From Dactylosporangium aurantiacum (GTDB lineage Bacteria; Actinomycetota; Actinomycetes; Mycobacteriales; Micromonosporaceae), in NCBI RefSeq assembly GCF_000716715.1, contig NZ_JNYJ01000036.1, positions 124,001-188,000 of the forward strand: DNA of 64,000 nucleotides, given 5' to 3'. A program made the translations under genes and the position numbers. The stretch's first letter is position 1. Every line of letters starts with the position of its first letter. Below the pieces are notes generated by a model. It saw only the letters and a list, made by a program, of their open reading frames with translations, was not told where the DNA came from and made no database searches. Shown in pieces: positions 8,510-17,165 of the stretch.

Positions 8510-9244
8510 GTGACGCGTACGATTCCGGCTGCCCGCCGCCGCACGGTGCTGGGCGCCGCGCTGCTGGCTTCCGCCGCGCTCGGCGTCGGTCTGCTCTCGG
8601 GGTGCAGCGCCGGCCAGATCACCCAGACCGACACCCAGGTCGCCCCGGTGCCGGGGGTCAACGCCCAGAGCGCCGACGGGCTGATCGAGCTGCGCCAGGC
8701 GACTGTGGCGTATTCGAACGAGTACAAGCCCGGCAGCGTGGTGCCGATCGATGTGTGGCTGTTCAACAACGCGAAGCAGTCGGTGAAGCTGACCGGCGTC
8801 ACGGCCGGATCCGCGGGCACCGTGGTGCTGGTGGGTTCGCCGGCCGCCTCGGCCGCTCCTTCACCCTCTTCGGCCTCCGCATCGCCGTCCGGTTCGAAGT
8901 CCTCCTCTTCCTCGCCGCCGTCCTCGCCGTCGTCCTCGCCTTCGACGTCCAAGTCGCCGACGCCGACGCCGGCCGCCCCGGCTCCCGTCGGCTCGTCGAA
9001 GATCGGCGTGGAGATCCCGGTCGGCGGGTTCGTGTCGCTGAGCCAGAGCACCAAGACGTACCTCGCGGTGGAGAAGCTCACCGGCGAGGAGCTGCGGGCC
9101 GGCTCGGCGCTGTCGGACCTGACGTTCACGTTCACCTACGCCGACGGCAGCACCACCACGATCACCGTGCCCGAGCTGCCGATGACCGTGCCGCTGAGCC
9201 CGCTGCCGAAGCCGAGCGCGGTCGTCGGGCACGAGGGCGAGTAG
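8510..9244 (+). CDS. LpqE-like lipoprotein, PCuAC-like fold
   Basis: A 244-residue secreted lipoprotein with a twin-basic signal and lipobox LLSGC (Cys32). The mature part follows the pattern of the PCuAC copper-chaperone fold, ending in IGVEIPVGGFVSLS and DLTFTFTYADGSTTTITVP. It lacks the His/Met copper ligands of true PCuAC. A roughly 45-residue Ser/Pro/Lys-rich linker interrupts the beta sandwich. It sits directly before radA, as lpqE does in mycobacteria, which supports orthology. GGAGG precedes the GTG by 7 nt. Function unknown. Confidence 0.75.
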   Translation: MTRTIPAARRRTVLGAALLASAALGVGLLSGCSAGQITQTDTQVAPVPGVNAQSADGLIELRQATVAYSNEYKPGSVVPIDVWLFNNAKQSVKLTGVTAGSAGTVVLVGSPAASAAPSPSSASASPSGSKSSSSSPPSSPSSSPSTSKSPTPTPAAPAPVGSSKIGVEIPVGGFVSLSQSTKTYLAVEKLTGEELRAGSALSDLTFTFTYADGSTTTITVPELPMTVPLSPLPKPSAVVGHEGE

Positions 9245-9263
9245 TTTTGTCACACCCGTGGGC

Positions 9264-9269
9264 TAGCTT
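9264..9269 (+). promoter_or_regulatory. -10 box TAGCTT, probable leaderless radA start
   Basis: TAGCTT ends 6 nt before the radA GTG at 9276. It lies inside a CACACCCG/CGGGTGTG inverted repeat (9251-9258 and 9271-9278) that may also serve as the lpqE terminator. Confidence 0.5.
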
Positions 9270-9275
9270 TCGGGT

Positions 9276-10688
9276 GTGACGAAGTCGAGGGGCGCGACCT
9301 ACCAGTGCGACGTCTGCGGGCACCGGCCGACCAAGTGGATGGGGCGGTGCCCCGAGTGCGGTGAGTGGGGCTCGGTCATCGAGGCCGCGCCCCCCGCAGC
9401 CGGCCTCGGCCCGACCGCCCTGCGCGCCGTGCCGAGCCGCGCTCCGCTGGAGCCGGCCCGCCCGATCGCCCAGATCAGCGCCGCCCCGGCCCAGGCCCGC
9501 CCGACCGGCGTGGCCGAGTTCGACAGGGTGCTCGGCGGCGGCATCGTCCCCGGCGCCGTGGTCCTGCTCGCCGGCGAGCCGGGCGTCGGCAAGTCCACCC
9601 TCCTGCTCGACGTCGCCCAGCAGTGGGCCAAGCACGGCGACACCCCGTCCCTCGTGGTCAGCGGCGAAGAGTCGGTCAGCCAGGTCCGGCTGCGCGCCGA
9701 GCGCATCGGCGCCCTGCACGAGCGGCTCTATCTGGCCGCCGAGAGTGACCTGTCCGCCGTCCTCGGCCACCTCGACGCGGTCAAGCCGGGCCTGCTCATC
9801 CTCGACTCGGTGCAGACGATCTCCGCCCCCGGCACCGACGGCGTCGCGGGCGGCGTCACCCAGGTCCGCGCCGTCACCGCCGCCCTGGTCGCCATCGCCA
9901 AGGAGCGCGGCCTCGCCACCGTCCTGGTCGGCCACGTCACCAAGGACGGCAACGTCGCCGGCCCCCGCGTACTCGAGCACCTCGTCGACGTCGTGCTCAA
10001 CTTCGAGGGTGACAAGCACTCCTCGCTGCGCATGGTCCGCGGCTTGAAGAACCGCTTCGGCGCCGCCGACGAGGTGGGCTGCTTCGAGATGCACGAGGGC
10101 GGCATCACCAGCCTTCCCGACCCGAGCGGCCTGTTCCTCACCCGCTATGCCGACGCCGTCTCCGGCACCTGCGTCTCGGTCGCCATGGAGGGCCGCCGAG
10201 CCCTCGTCGTCGAGGTGCAGACCCTCATCGGCGCCCAGACCCCCGGCTCCCCCCGCCGCACCGTCAGCGGCCTCGACTCGGCCCGCCTCGCCATGATCAT
10301 CGCCGTGCTGCAGCAGCGCGCCCAGATCCAGCTCCACGACCGCGAGGTCTACGCGGCGACCGTCGGCGGCCTGCGCGTCACCGAGCCCGCCGTCGACCTG
10401 GCCCTCGCCCTCGCCGCCGCCTCCGCCGCCCACGACCTGCCCATGCCCCCGGACCTCGTGGTGGTCGGCGAGGTCGGCCTGACCGGCGAGGTCCGCCGCG
10501 TCGGCGCCGTGCCCCGCCGGCTCGCCGAGGCGGCCCGGCTGGGGTTCCGGTTCGCGCTGGTGCCACCGGGCTGCGGCCCGGCGGCCACGGGGGTCACCCC
10601 GCCGGGGATGCGGGTGCTGGAGGTGGGTGACGTGCGCACCGCCCTGCATTACGCGGTGAAGGCGTCCGCCGAGGTCGACCCCCGCTGA
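9276..10688 (+). CDS. radA: DNA repair protein RadA
   Basis: RadA is a RecA-related branch-migration ATPase in recombinational repair. The 470-residue protein has an N-terminal zinc finger (Cys11, Cys14, Cys25, Cys28; CDVCGHRPTKWMGRCPECG). The Walker A is GEPGVGKST near 100-108 and the RadA-specific KNRFG motif is near 258. A Lon-like C-terminal domain follows. The GTG start is set by the TAGCTT box 6 nt upstream and the absence of a Shine-Dalgarno box. Downstream DNA contains degenerate copies of its own 3' end. Confidence 0.96.
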   Translation: MTKSRGATYQCDVCGHRPTKWMGRCPECGEWGSVIEAAPPAAGLGPTALRAVPSRAPLEPARPIAQISAAPAQARPTGVAEFDRVLGGGIVPGAVVLLAGEPGVGKSTLLLDVAQQWAKHGDTPSLVVSGEESVSQVRLRAERIGALHERLYLAAESDLSAVLGHLDAVKPGLLILDSVQTISAPGTDGVAGGVTQVRAVTAALVAIAKERGLATVLVGHVTKDGNVAGPRVLEHLVDVVLNFEGDKHSSLRMVRGLKNRFGAADEVGCFEMHEGGITSLPDPSGLFLTRYADAVSGTCVSVAMEGRRALVVEVQTLIGAQTPGSPRRTVSGLDSARLAMIIAVLQQRAQIQLHDREVYAATVGGLRVTEPAVDLALALAAASAAHDLPMPPDLVVVGEVGLTGEVRRVGAVPRRLAEAARLGFRFALVPPGCGPAATGVTPPGMRVLEVGDVRTALHYAVKASAEVDPR

Positions 10689-11686
10689 CGCGCGTTTCCG
10701 TCTCCGCGGCGACGGGCGCGTAATGCCGCCAGACCGCGCCGCGTCACGCGGTGGAGGCGTCGGCCGACGTCGGCCGCGCTGACGCTGGGCGCCCGACCCG
10801 CCCACACCACACCCACGCCGCGTCACGCAGTGAAGACGTCCGTCCACATCAGCCACGCCGACACCGGACGCCCGACCCACCCACACCACACCCCGACCTG
10901 CCCGCACCACGCCCGCGCCGCGTCACGCGGTCGAGGCGACGTCGGCCCCGCTGACGCTGGGCGCCCGACCCCCCACACCACACCCACGCCGCGTCACGCA
11001 GTGAAGACGTCCGTCCACATCAGCCACGCCGACACCGGACGCCCGACCCACCCACACCACACCTGCACCGCATCATGCAGTCGAGGCGTCCGTCCAGGTC
11101 AGCCGCGTGACGCCGGACGCCCGACCCACCCGCACCACGACCTCCTCACCCACCCGCACATGGCGCGCCCGATCCCCTGCGCACCCCGCCCTCACCCGCC
11201 GCGCCACGCCCATCGTGCGCCCCGGCACACGGCCCACAGCGCACCCGCCGGATTCCTGCCGGACCCTCAGCCGTCCACGCGCCGCCAGACCGCGCCGCGT
11301 TGTGCGGTTGGGGGGATCAGCTGAGGTCGGCCCACGCTGGCGCTGGGCACCGAACCATCCGCAGGACGGCCCCACCTCTCCGAAGCCGCACCCGCCCTCA
11401 TGCGGCACCGGACCCGCTACACCCACGCCGTAACGGTCCGCACCGCACCACCTCCGACGTCACGCCGTCCCATGCCCCGGGGCGCATGCCGCCGCACCGC
11501 GCCCGAGCTCACGGCGGCGCTGCGCAGCAGGCGAGACCAGGGGCGGCGGACGACCGGTGCCCTTGGTTCGCGCCGCTTCCGGCTGGCCACCTCGTAACCC
11601 GGTGGATCGCGGTGTCCGGCTGTGGGAAGGCACCGCCGGCGTGGAGGCGAGCGGCTCGAAGCAGGCGCGGCGCTGCCGCCGGTGGT
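10689..11686. other. Gene-free region downstream of radA
   Basis: About 1 kb without a supported gene. The first 450 bp is a tandem repeat field described separately, and 11281-11370 holds one more diverged unit. From about 11370 to 11686 nothing recognisable is seen. Confidence 0.6.
10741..11145. repeat. Tandem repeats resembling the radA 3' end
   Basis: Units begin at 10741, 10820, 10920, 10991 and 11070 with GCGTCACGCRGT-like sequence (the last GCATCATGCAGT). Two types alternate, so a higher-order unit of about 171-179 bp is duplicated; the segments near 10802-10892 and 10973-11063 are nearly identical. Each unit resembles the last codons of radA (TTACGCGGTGAAGGCGTCC near 10650). In one frame they still read HAVEASADV against HYAVKASAEV in RadA. 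A diverged unit recurs near 11290. Confidence 0.7.
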
Positions 11687-12271
11687 TCAGTGCGGGCTGA
11701 GGTGGTTGGCGATCAACACCTGGTCAGGGGCGAACGCGGCGAGGGCGGCGAGTTGGCCGTCCGGGCCGCCGGTGAAGTCGCGGAGGCGGACGGCGACGTC
11801 GAAGCCGCTGGCGCGCTTCGAGGGGGTCTTGGACAGTTCGCGGATCACGTTCTGGTCCGGCCAAGCCGGGTTGGTGCCGGTGCGGTCCAGGCCGGCCCTG
11901 AGCCGGACCAGCAGGTACCGCTCGCCGCCGACCTCCATCAGGGTCACCTGGGCGACCCTGGACCAGGGCAGGACCAGGGTCCGGACCCAGCCGGGGCGCA
12001 CGGTGAGGGCGAAGTGGTTGGCGCCGACCCGGGGGCGGCGCACGACGGCGAGGACGAACGGGGTGGCGCCGACCGCGGCCAGCGCGACCGTCCACATCGG
12101 AAGGTCGGCGAGCAGGTTGTCGGCGCCGGAGGGCAGGACCTCGGGTTCGTCGGCGAAGAGGCCGCGGACGAGGCCGCAGGCGAGGGCGGCGGAGAGCACG
12201 TACCAGGCCAGGGTGACCAGGGATCGGGAGGGGAAGCTGCGCCGCCACTCGATCCGCTCCGGACCGGCCAC
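11687..12271 (-). CDS. Membrane protein with PH-like domain
   Basis: A 194-residue protein with two N-terminal transmembrane helices (about 18-38 and 58-78). A roughly 110-residue domain follows with LTVRPGWVRTLVLPWSRVAQVTLME, the strand-turn pattern of bacterial PH (DUF304-like) domains. The C-terminus is amphipathic. The GTG start has GAGGT upstream. It is divergent from disA across 116 nt. Function unknown. Confidence 0.55.
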   Translation of the reverse strand: MAGPERIEWRRSFPSRSLVTLAWYVLSAALACGLVRGLFADEPEVLPSGADNLLADLPMWTVALAAVGATPFVLAVVRRPRVGANHFALTVRPGWVRTLVLPWSRVAQVTLMEVGGERYLLVRLRAGLDRTGTNPAWPDQNVIRELSKTPSKRASGFDVAVRLRDFTGGPDGQLAALAAFAPDQVLIANHLSPH

Positions 12272-12375
12272 CGGTGGGACCTCACAGACATCAATTGTGA
12301 TCCATCGACTGATGGCGTCCGCCCACTCTACGGGCTGGGTCGATACCGCACCAGCACCGGATGTCCGACCATCCG

Positions 12376-12381
12376 TAGACT
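12376..12381 (+). promoter_or_regulatory. -10 box TAGACT deciding the disA start
   Basis: TAGACT ends immediately before an in-frame GTG at 12382 and 6 nt before a second GTG at 12388. By the spacing seen at other genes here, 12388 is the likely leaderless start. Confidence 0.5.
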
Positions 12382-12387
12382 GTGCGG

Positions 12388-13527
12388 GTGCCGATAGACC
12401 GCGAGCCCAGCAGAGGCGGTTCCCACACCGGCCTCAACGGGGGTTGGGCCGCCGCACTGCCCGGTGCCGACCCGCTGCGAGCGACGCTCGCCCTGATGGC
12501 GCCGGGGACGGTGCTGCGCGACGGGCTGGAGCGCATCCTGAGGGGGCGCACGGGCGCCCTGATCGTGCTCGGGTACGACAAGGTGGTCGAGCAGATGTGC
12601 ACCGGCGGTTTCCCGCTGGACGTCGAGTTCTCCGCGACGCGGCTGCGGGAGCTGTGCAAGATGGACGGCGCTGTCGTCCTGTCGAGTGACGGCACGAGAA
12701 TCGTCCGGGCGGCCGTGCACCTGATGCCCGACCCGACGATCCCGTCGGAGGAGTCGGGGACCCGGCACCGCACGGCGGAGCGGGTCGCGAAGCAGGCCGG
12801 GTTCCCGGTGATCTCGGTGAGCCAGTCGATGCGGATCATCGGCCTGTATGTGAACGGTCAGCGGCACGTCCTGGACGACTCGGCCGCGATCCTGTCCAAG
12901 GCGAACCAGGCGTTGGCGACGCTGGAGCGGTACAAGCTGCGGCTCGACGAGGTGAGCGGGACCTTGTCGGCGCTGGAGATCGAGGATCTGGTCACGGTCC
13001 GCGACGCGGTGGCGGTGGTGCAGCGGCTGGAGATGGTGCGGCGCATCGCCGACGAGATCGCCGGTTACGTCGTGGAGCTGGGCACTGACGGGCGGCTGCT
13101 CGCGCTGCAGTTGGAGGAGCTGATGGCGGGGGTGGAGGCGGACCGGACGCTGGTGATCCGCGACTACCTGCCGTCGGGGCGGCGCAGCCGATCGTCCGAC
13201 GACGCGCTCGACGAGCTAGACGCGTTGACCGCGACGGAGCTCATCGACCTGGTCGCGGTCGCCAAGTCACTCGGCTATCCCGGGGCGAGCGACGCGCTGG
13301 ACGCCGCGGTGTCGCCGCGCGGGTTCCGGCTGCTGGCGAAGGTGCCGCGGCTGCCCGCGCTGGTCGTGGACCGGCTGGTCGAGCACTTCGGCAGCCTGCA
13401 GCGGCTGCTCGGGGCGACCGTGGAGGACCTGCAGGCCGTGGACGGCGTCGGCGACGCGCGGGCGCGCGGCGTGCGCGAGGGCCTGAGCCGCCTGGCCGAG
13501 GCGTCGATCCTCGAACGCTACGTCTGA
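12388..13527 (+). CDS. disA: Diadenylate cyclase DisA
   Basis: DisA makes the second messenger c-di-AMP from two ATP while scanning DNA for branched structures. The 379-residue protein has an N-terminal DAC domain with the DGA motif in KMDGAVVLS (about 93-95) and the RHR motif in TRHRTAERV (about 126-128). A helical linker and a C-terminal helix-hairpin-helix domain ([30 protein letters not shown]) follow. The radA-disA order is the actinobacterial norm. Confidence 0.96.
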   Translation: MPIDREPSRGGSHTGLNGGWAAALPGADPLRATLALMAPGTVLRDGLERILRGRTGALIVLGYDKVVEQMCTGGFPLDVEFSATRLRELCKMDGAVVLSSDGTRIVRAAVHLMPDPTIPSEESGTRHRTAERVAKQAGFPVISVSQSMRIIGLYVNGQRHVLDDSAAILSKANQALATLERYKLRLDEVSGTLSALEIEDLVTVRDAVAVVQRLEMVRRIADEIAGYVVELGTDGRLLALQLEELMAGVEADRTLVIRDYLPSGRRSRSSDDALDELDALTATELIDLVAVAKSLGYPGASDALDAAVSPRGFRLLAKVPRLPALVVDRLVEHFGSLQRLLGATVEDLQAVDGVGDARARGVREGLSRLAEASILERYV

Positions 13528-13552
13528 CCGGGCGCCCCGGAACAGGGCCCGC

Positions 13553-14209
13553 TCAGGTCAGCTGGACCTGGACCGGCGCGCTCAGTTTCGTGTCGAGGCG
13601 GCCGACCAGCTCGTACTTGCCCGCCGGCGGCACCTCGCGGTTGACGCACCCGTTGTTGGTGGTCTTGCCGTTCCACGTGGTGGAGAACGACACCTCGATG
13701 CCCGGCTTCAGCGTCGTGGGCTGGCTGCCCTTCGGCGCGTCGCACTGGTCTGACGACCACATCTTGAGGGCGCCGACCTGCAGGTACAGCTCCTGGTAGT
13801 CGGCGCCGAGGTCGCGGGTGCAGTCGTGGGCCGAGGTGTTCTTGATCTTCAGGAAGAACTTGAGGTACGCCCCGCGGAACTGCACCTGCTGCTCGGGCGA
13901 CGCGACCAGCGACAGGTCACCGTCGGCGCAGACCGGGACCGTGGAGGCGGCGGCCGGGGCGCTGCTGGACGGCGGCGCGCTGGTGACCGGGTCGCCGGTC
14001 GTCGGCGTCTGGATCGTCGGTGTCGGATCGGCCGTGGCCACCGCGGCGGAGGTGGCCGTCGGGGACTGTGCCGAGGCGGGGGTGCGCTTCGGATCCGGTC
14101 CGGAACACTGGGCCCACAGCATGAGCACCACGATGAGCAGCGCCCCGCCGACGATGGCGCGACGCCGCCAGTACACGCCAGCGGGAAGCGGGCCAACCGT
14201 CAGCTTCAT
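13553..14209 (-). CDS. Conserved anchored secreted protein
   Basis: A 218-residue protein with one N-terminal transmembrane helix (about 18-35), a Thr/Pro/Ser/Ala linker (about 42-90) and an outer beta-rich domain with four cysteines (VCADGDL, AHDCTRDL, SSDQCDAPK, NNGCVNREV). A membrane protein of similar layout follows disA in M. tuberculosis (Rv3587c position), so this may be its orthologue. TACGGT on the minus strand (14224-14219) lies 9 nt before the ATG, suggesting a near-leaderless mRNA. Function unknown. Confidence 0.6.
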   Translation of the reverse strand: MKLTVGPLPAGVYWRRRAIVGGALLIVVLMLWAQCSGPDPKRTPASAQSPTATSAAVATADPTPTIQTPTTGDPVTSAPPSSSAPAAASTVPVCADGDLSLVASPEQQVQFRGAYLKFFLKIKNTSAHDCTRDLGADYQELYLQVGALKMWSSDQCDAPKGSQPTTLKPGIEVSFSTTWNGKTTNNGCVNREVPPAGKYELVGRLDTKLSAPVQVQLT

Positions 14210-14269
14210 GATGCACTCACCGTATCGAGGGAACGGGTAGCGAACGGGGCGGCGCGCCGTGTAGACCGC

Positions 14270-14773
14270 TCAGAGATAGACCTTGCGGGCGTATACGGCA
14301 TGCGCGCCGGCAACACGATCGAGGAACAGTAACCCAGCGCAATGGTCGATCTCGTGCTGCAGGGCCCGCGCCTCGAACGCGTCGGTAGTGATCTCGATCT
14401 CTTCGCCGGTGCCGGGCAGCTGGCCGGCGACGACGAGGCGGTTGGCGCGCTTCACGTCGCCGGTGAGGTCGGGCACCGACATGCAGCCCTCGCGGCCCTT
14501 CTGCCATTGCGACGCCTCGACGACCCGCGCGTTGCACAACACGAGCGTGCCGTGCACGGTGCGGGCCTTCGGGTGGCCGGTCACGTCGACGGCGAAGACC
14601 TGCGCCCCGACGCCGACCTGCGGCGCGGCCAGCCCGACGCAGCCGGGCGAGACCCGCATCGTGTCCACGAGGTCCGTGGCGAGCTGGACGATCTCCTCGT
14701 CGAGCGGGTCCACGGCCTTGCCGGCCGTGCCCAGCACCGTGGCGGGCGCCCGGACCACCTGCAGGACGGTCAC
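14270..14773 (-). CDS. def: Peptide deformylase
   Basis: Removes the N-formyl group from nascent proteins using a metal ion. The 167-residue protein has the three family motifs: CVGLAAPQVG near 45-54, EGCMS near 94-98 supplying the Cys ligand, and QHEIDH near 140-145 with the HExxH ligands. The GTG start overlaps the stop of the ACT-domain gene (GTGA). Another def may exist elsewhere, as is common in actinomycetes. Confidence 0.93.
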   Translation of the reverse strand: MTVLQVVRAPATVLGTAGKAVDPLDEEIVQLATDLVDTMRVSPGCVGLAAPQVGVGAQVFAVDVTGHPKARTVHGTLVLCNARVVEASQWQKGREGCMSVPDLTGDVKRANRLVVAGQLPGTGEEIEITTDAFEARALQHEIDHCAGLLFLDRVAGAHAVYARKVYL

Positions 14774-15282
14774 ATCAGGTCCGCTTCGCCGGCGCGCAGC
14801 GTCGCCTCGACCCCGAGCTCGGCGGCGGTCCGGTCGATGGCGGCGGCGAGGTCGGCCATGTCTCCGGGCGCGTCGACCTCCGCCACCACGACGTAGAGGT
14901 TGCCGGCCAGCCTGGTCGTCAGATCGGTGATGTTGCCGCCGGCGGCGGCCACGGTACGGCTCAACGCCGCGACGATGCCGAGCCGGTCCGCACCGTGCAC
15001 GGTCAGCACGTAGTGCTCGCCGGAGGGGGCGTCGACGAGGTCCTCACCGACCTCGCGGACGGTGACCAGCAGCGTCCGGCCGGCGGTCAGCGGCGCGAGC
15101 GCCGACTCGATCTCGGCGGCGGCCACGGCGCCGGCGCAGACCAGCGTCATCGCGAAGTGCCCGCGCAGGCGGGTCATCGTGGAGTCGGTGAGGTTCAGGC
15201 CAAGCCCGGCGAGGACTTCCGCGACGTCGGCGATGATGCCGGGGCGGTCGTGGCCGATCACGGTGACGGCGTACTCGTTCAC
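14770..15282 (-). CDS. Tandem ACT-domain protein (GcvR-like)
   Basis: A 170-residue protein of two ACT domains. The first begins YAVTVIGHDRPGIIADVAEVL and the second YVLTVHGADRLGIVAALSRTV. This is the layout of GcvR, the glycine-cleavage regulator, and of related amino-acid sensors. It has no DNA-binding domain, so any regulation would act through a partner. The GTG start has an AAGGAAGG box. It is coupled to def and divergent from mutY with only 17 nt between, so the two promoters overlap. Confidence 0.75.
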   Translation of the reverse strand: MNEYAVTVIGHDRPGIIADVAEVLAGLGLNLTDSTMTRLRGHFAMTLVCAGAVAAAEIESALAPLTAGRTLLVTVREVGEDLVDAPSGEHYVLTVHGADRLGIVAALSRTVAAAGGNITDLTTRLAGNLYVVVAEVDAPGDMADLAAAIDRTAAELGVEATLRAGEADLM

Positions 15283-15288
15283 CTGGCT

Positions 15289-15294
15289 TATCCT
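15289..15294 (+). promoter_or_regulatory. -10 box TATCCT upstream of mutY
   Basis: TATCCT ends 5 nt before an in-frame ATC (15300) that begins the conserved part of MutY. The same bases read on the minus strand form the AAGGAAGG ribosome-binding site of the ACT-domain gene. Confidence 0.4.
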
Positions 15295-15299
15295 TCCTT

Positions 15300-16172
15300 A
15301 TCGCCTCTTACGCCCTCGCACAGACCGTCACCCGTTGGTTCGACGCCAACGCCCGTGACCTCCCCTGGCGGCAGCCCGACGCGACCGCGTGGGGTGTGCT
15401 GGTCAGTGAGGTCATGCTGCAGCAGACCCAGGTGTCCAGGGTGGACCCGGCCTGGCGCCGCTGGATGGAGCGCTGGCCCACGCCCGCGCACCTGGCCGCC
15501 GACCCGCCCGGCGAGGCCATCCGCGCCTGGGACCGGCTCGGCTACCCACGGCGCGCGCTGCGCCTGCACGCGTGCGCGACCGCGATCGTGGAGCGCCACG
15601 GCGGCGTGGTGCCCGATGACGTCGACGCGCTGCTCGCACTGCCCGGCATCGGCATGTACACGGCGCGCGCGGTCGCGGCGTTCGCGTTCCGCCAGCGCCA
15701 TCCGGTCGTGGACACCAACGTCCGGCGCGTCGTGGCCAGGATCGTCGACGGCGCCGCCGACGGCGGCCCGGCCACCACCCCCGCCGACCTGCGCGCGGTC
15801 GAGGTGCTGCTGCCGGAGGACCCCGAGGAGGCGGCCCGCGCCTCGGTCGCGTTCATGGAGCTCGGCGCGGTGATCTGCACCGCCCGCGCGCCGCGCTGCG
15901 AGGAGTGCCCCGTGCGGTCGATCTGCGCCTGGCGCCGGTCCGGCGCGCCGGCGCCGACCGGGCCGAGCCGCCGCACCCAGCGGTACCACGGCACCGACCG
16001 CCACGTGCGCGGACTGCTGCTCGCGGTGCTGCGGGCCAGCGACGACCCGGTGCCCGCGGCCCGGCTCGACCTGGTCTGGGACGACGAGGTCCAGCGCGGC
16101 CGGGCGCTGCGTGGCCTGCTCGAGGACGGGCTGGTCCGGGAGCGCGCGGGGACCTACACGCTGCCAGGGTGA
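15300..16172 (+). CDS. mutY: A/G-specific adenine glycosylase, non-canonical start
   Basis: MutY removes adenine mispaired with 8-oxoguanine. The frame reads TRWFDANARDLPWRQPD, then SEVMLQQTQVSRV, the helix-hairpin-helix LPGIGMYTARAVAAFA with catalytic Asp in VVDTNVRRVVARI, and the [4Fe-4S] cluster cysteines in CEECPVRSIC. The conserved N-terminus lies between an in-frame stop at 15264 and the first ATG/GTG/TTG (GTG 15396). Starting at 15396 would lose the LPWR helix, leaving 258 residues. ATC 15300 is proposed as start because it fits the family length and lies 5 nt after a -10 box. A sequence error is the alternative. Confidence 0.85.
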   Translation: MASYALAQTVTRWFDANARDLPWRQPDATAWGVLVSEVMLQQTQVSRVDPAWRRWMERWPTPAHLAADPPGEAIRAWDRLGYPRRALRLHACATAIVERHGGVVPDDVDALLALPGIGMYTARAVAAFAFRQRHPVVDTNVRRVVARIVDGAADGGPATTPADLRAVEVLLPEDPEEAARASVAFMELGAVICTARAPRCEECPVRSICAWRRSGAPAPTGPSRRTQRYHGTDRHVRGLLLAVLRASDDPVPAARLDLVWDDEVQRGRALRGLLEDGLVRERAGTYTLPG

Positions 16173-16244
16173 GCCCCAGGGTTGCAGCCGGATCATCTAG
16201 TTTTTCCCACACTTTCCGGGCCTCCTCTCACGCATGTCGCTCGG

Positions 16245-16250
16245 TAGGCT
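16245..16250 (+). promoter_or_regulatory. -10 box TAGGCT, probable leaderless start
   Basis: TAGGCT ends 6 nt before the GTG at 16257. No Shine-Dalgarno box is present. Confidence 0.5.
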
Positions 16251-16256
16251 CGCGAC

Positions 16257-17165
16257 GTGCTCATCCCTCACGTCAGGGCACGCCGGGCCGTCGTCGCGCT
16301 GGTCGCCGTCGCGGCGCTCGCGGGCTGCGGTGCCTCTCCATCCGGCGGTCCTCATCGGACGGACGTCGCCGCGTCGCGGGTGCCGTCGCCCGAAGCGCTG
16401 TCCGCGTCACCGGACGACAGCACGTCGCCGTCCGGCTCGCCGTCGTCCGCCTCGTCACCGGCCTCCGCGAAGCCGTCCACCTCGAAGACGCAGTCGACCG
16501 CCGCGGCACCGCCGGCCGGCGCCAACTACGCCGCCCGCCTGCCGAAGTTCGACCAGCCGCCGAAGGCGGACAAGGTCCACCTGCCCGAGGGCGCGTCGGC
16601 GGCGTACTTCTCCCGTATCCCGACCGACCAGCCGGTCGCGTTCATCACCATCGACGACGGCCAGATCAAGCGCCCCGAGGCGTACGAGCTGATCAAGCAG
16701 GCCGGCGTCCCGGTCACGCTGTTCCTGATGATCGACGCGATCAGGAACGACCCGGCGTACTTCAAGCGCCTCCAGGACGCGGGCGCCGTCATCGAGGCGC
16801 ACACGGTCACCCACCAGAACCTCAAGGGCAAGTCCTACGCGGTGCAGCGCCGGGAGCTGTGCGACTCCGCGGACAAGCTCGGCCAGTGGTACGGCCGCCG
16901 CCCGGTGCTCTTCCGCCCGCCGTACGGCGAGAAGGACGACACGACGCTGAAGGCCGCCCACGACTGCGGCCTGCACGCCGGCTTCTTCTGGAAAGAGACC
17001 GTCGACAAGGGCATCGTCCGCTACCAGTCCGGCAACACGGTCCAGCGCGGCGACATCATCCTGATGCACTTCCGCGACCGGTTCGTCGACGACTACATCG
17101 CCGCTCTCCAGGCCATCAAGGCCGCGGGTCTCACCCCGGCCCTGCTGGAGGACTACATCCCCTGA
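16257..17165 (+). CDS. Polysaccharide deacetylase lipoprotein (NodB domain)
   Basis: A secreted 302-residue CE4-family enzyme expected to remove N-acetyl groups from cell-wall glycans. The lipobox is LAGC (Cys24), followed by a Ser/Pro linker to about residue 90. NodB motifs are TIDDG (motif 1, Ile for the usual Phe), HTVTH (motif 2, HxxxH zinc ligands) and RPPYG (motif 3). Late motifs include an Asp/Trp-rich segment and LMHF. All metal ligands are present. The end overlaps the convergent STAND gene by 13 bp. Confidence 0.88.
   Translation: MLIPHVRARRAVVALVAVAALAGCGASPSGGPHRTDVAASRVPSPEALSASPDDSTSPSGSPSSASSPASAKPSTSKTQSTAAAPPAGANYAARLPKFDQPPKADKVHLPEGASAAYFSRIPTDQPVAFITIDDGQIKRPEAYELIKQAGVPVTLFLMIDAIRNDPAYFKRLQDAGAVIEAHTVTHQNLKGKSYAVQRRELCDSADKLGQWYGRRPVLFRPPYGEKDDTTLKAAHDCGLHAGFFWKETVDKGIVRYQSGNTVQRGDIILMHFRDRFVDDYIAALQAIKAAGLTPALLEDYIP

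Noticed and set aside
9251..9278. Regulatory operator before radA
   Set aside because: The CACACCCG/CGGGTGTG inverted repeat follows the lpqE-like stop and is as easily a terminator; noted under the radA promoter only.
10751..11426. His/Pro/Arg-rich open frames downstream of radA
   Set aside because: They follow the repeat units, change frame between units and lack start signals.
15300..16172. mutY pseudogene
   Set aside because: All catalytic and cluster residues are intact and no internal stop or frameshift was seen; only the start codon is odd.
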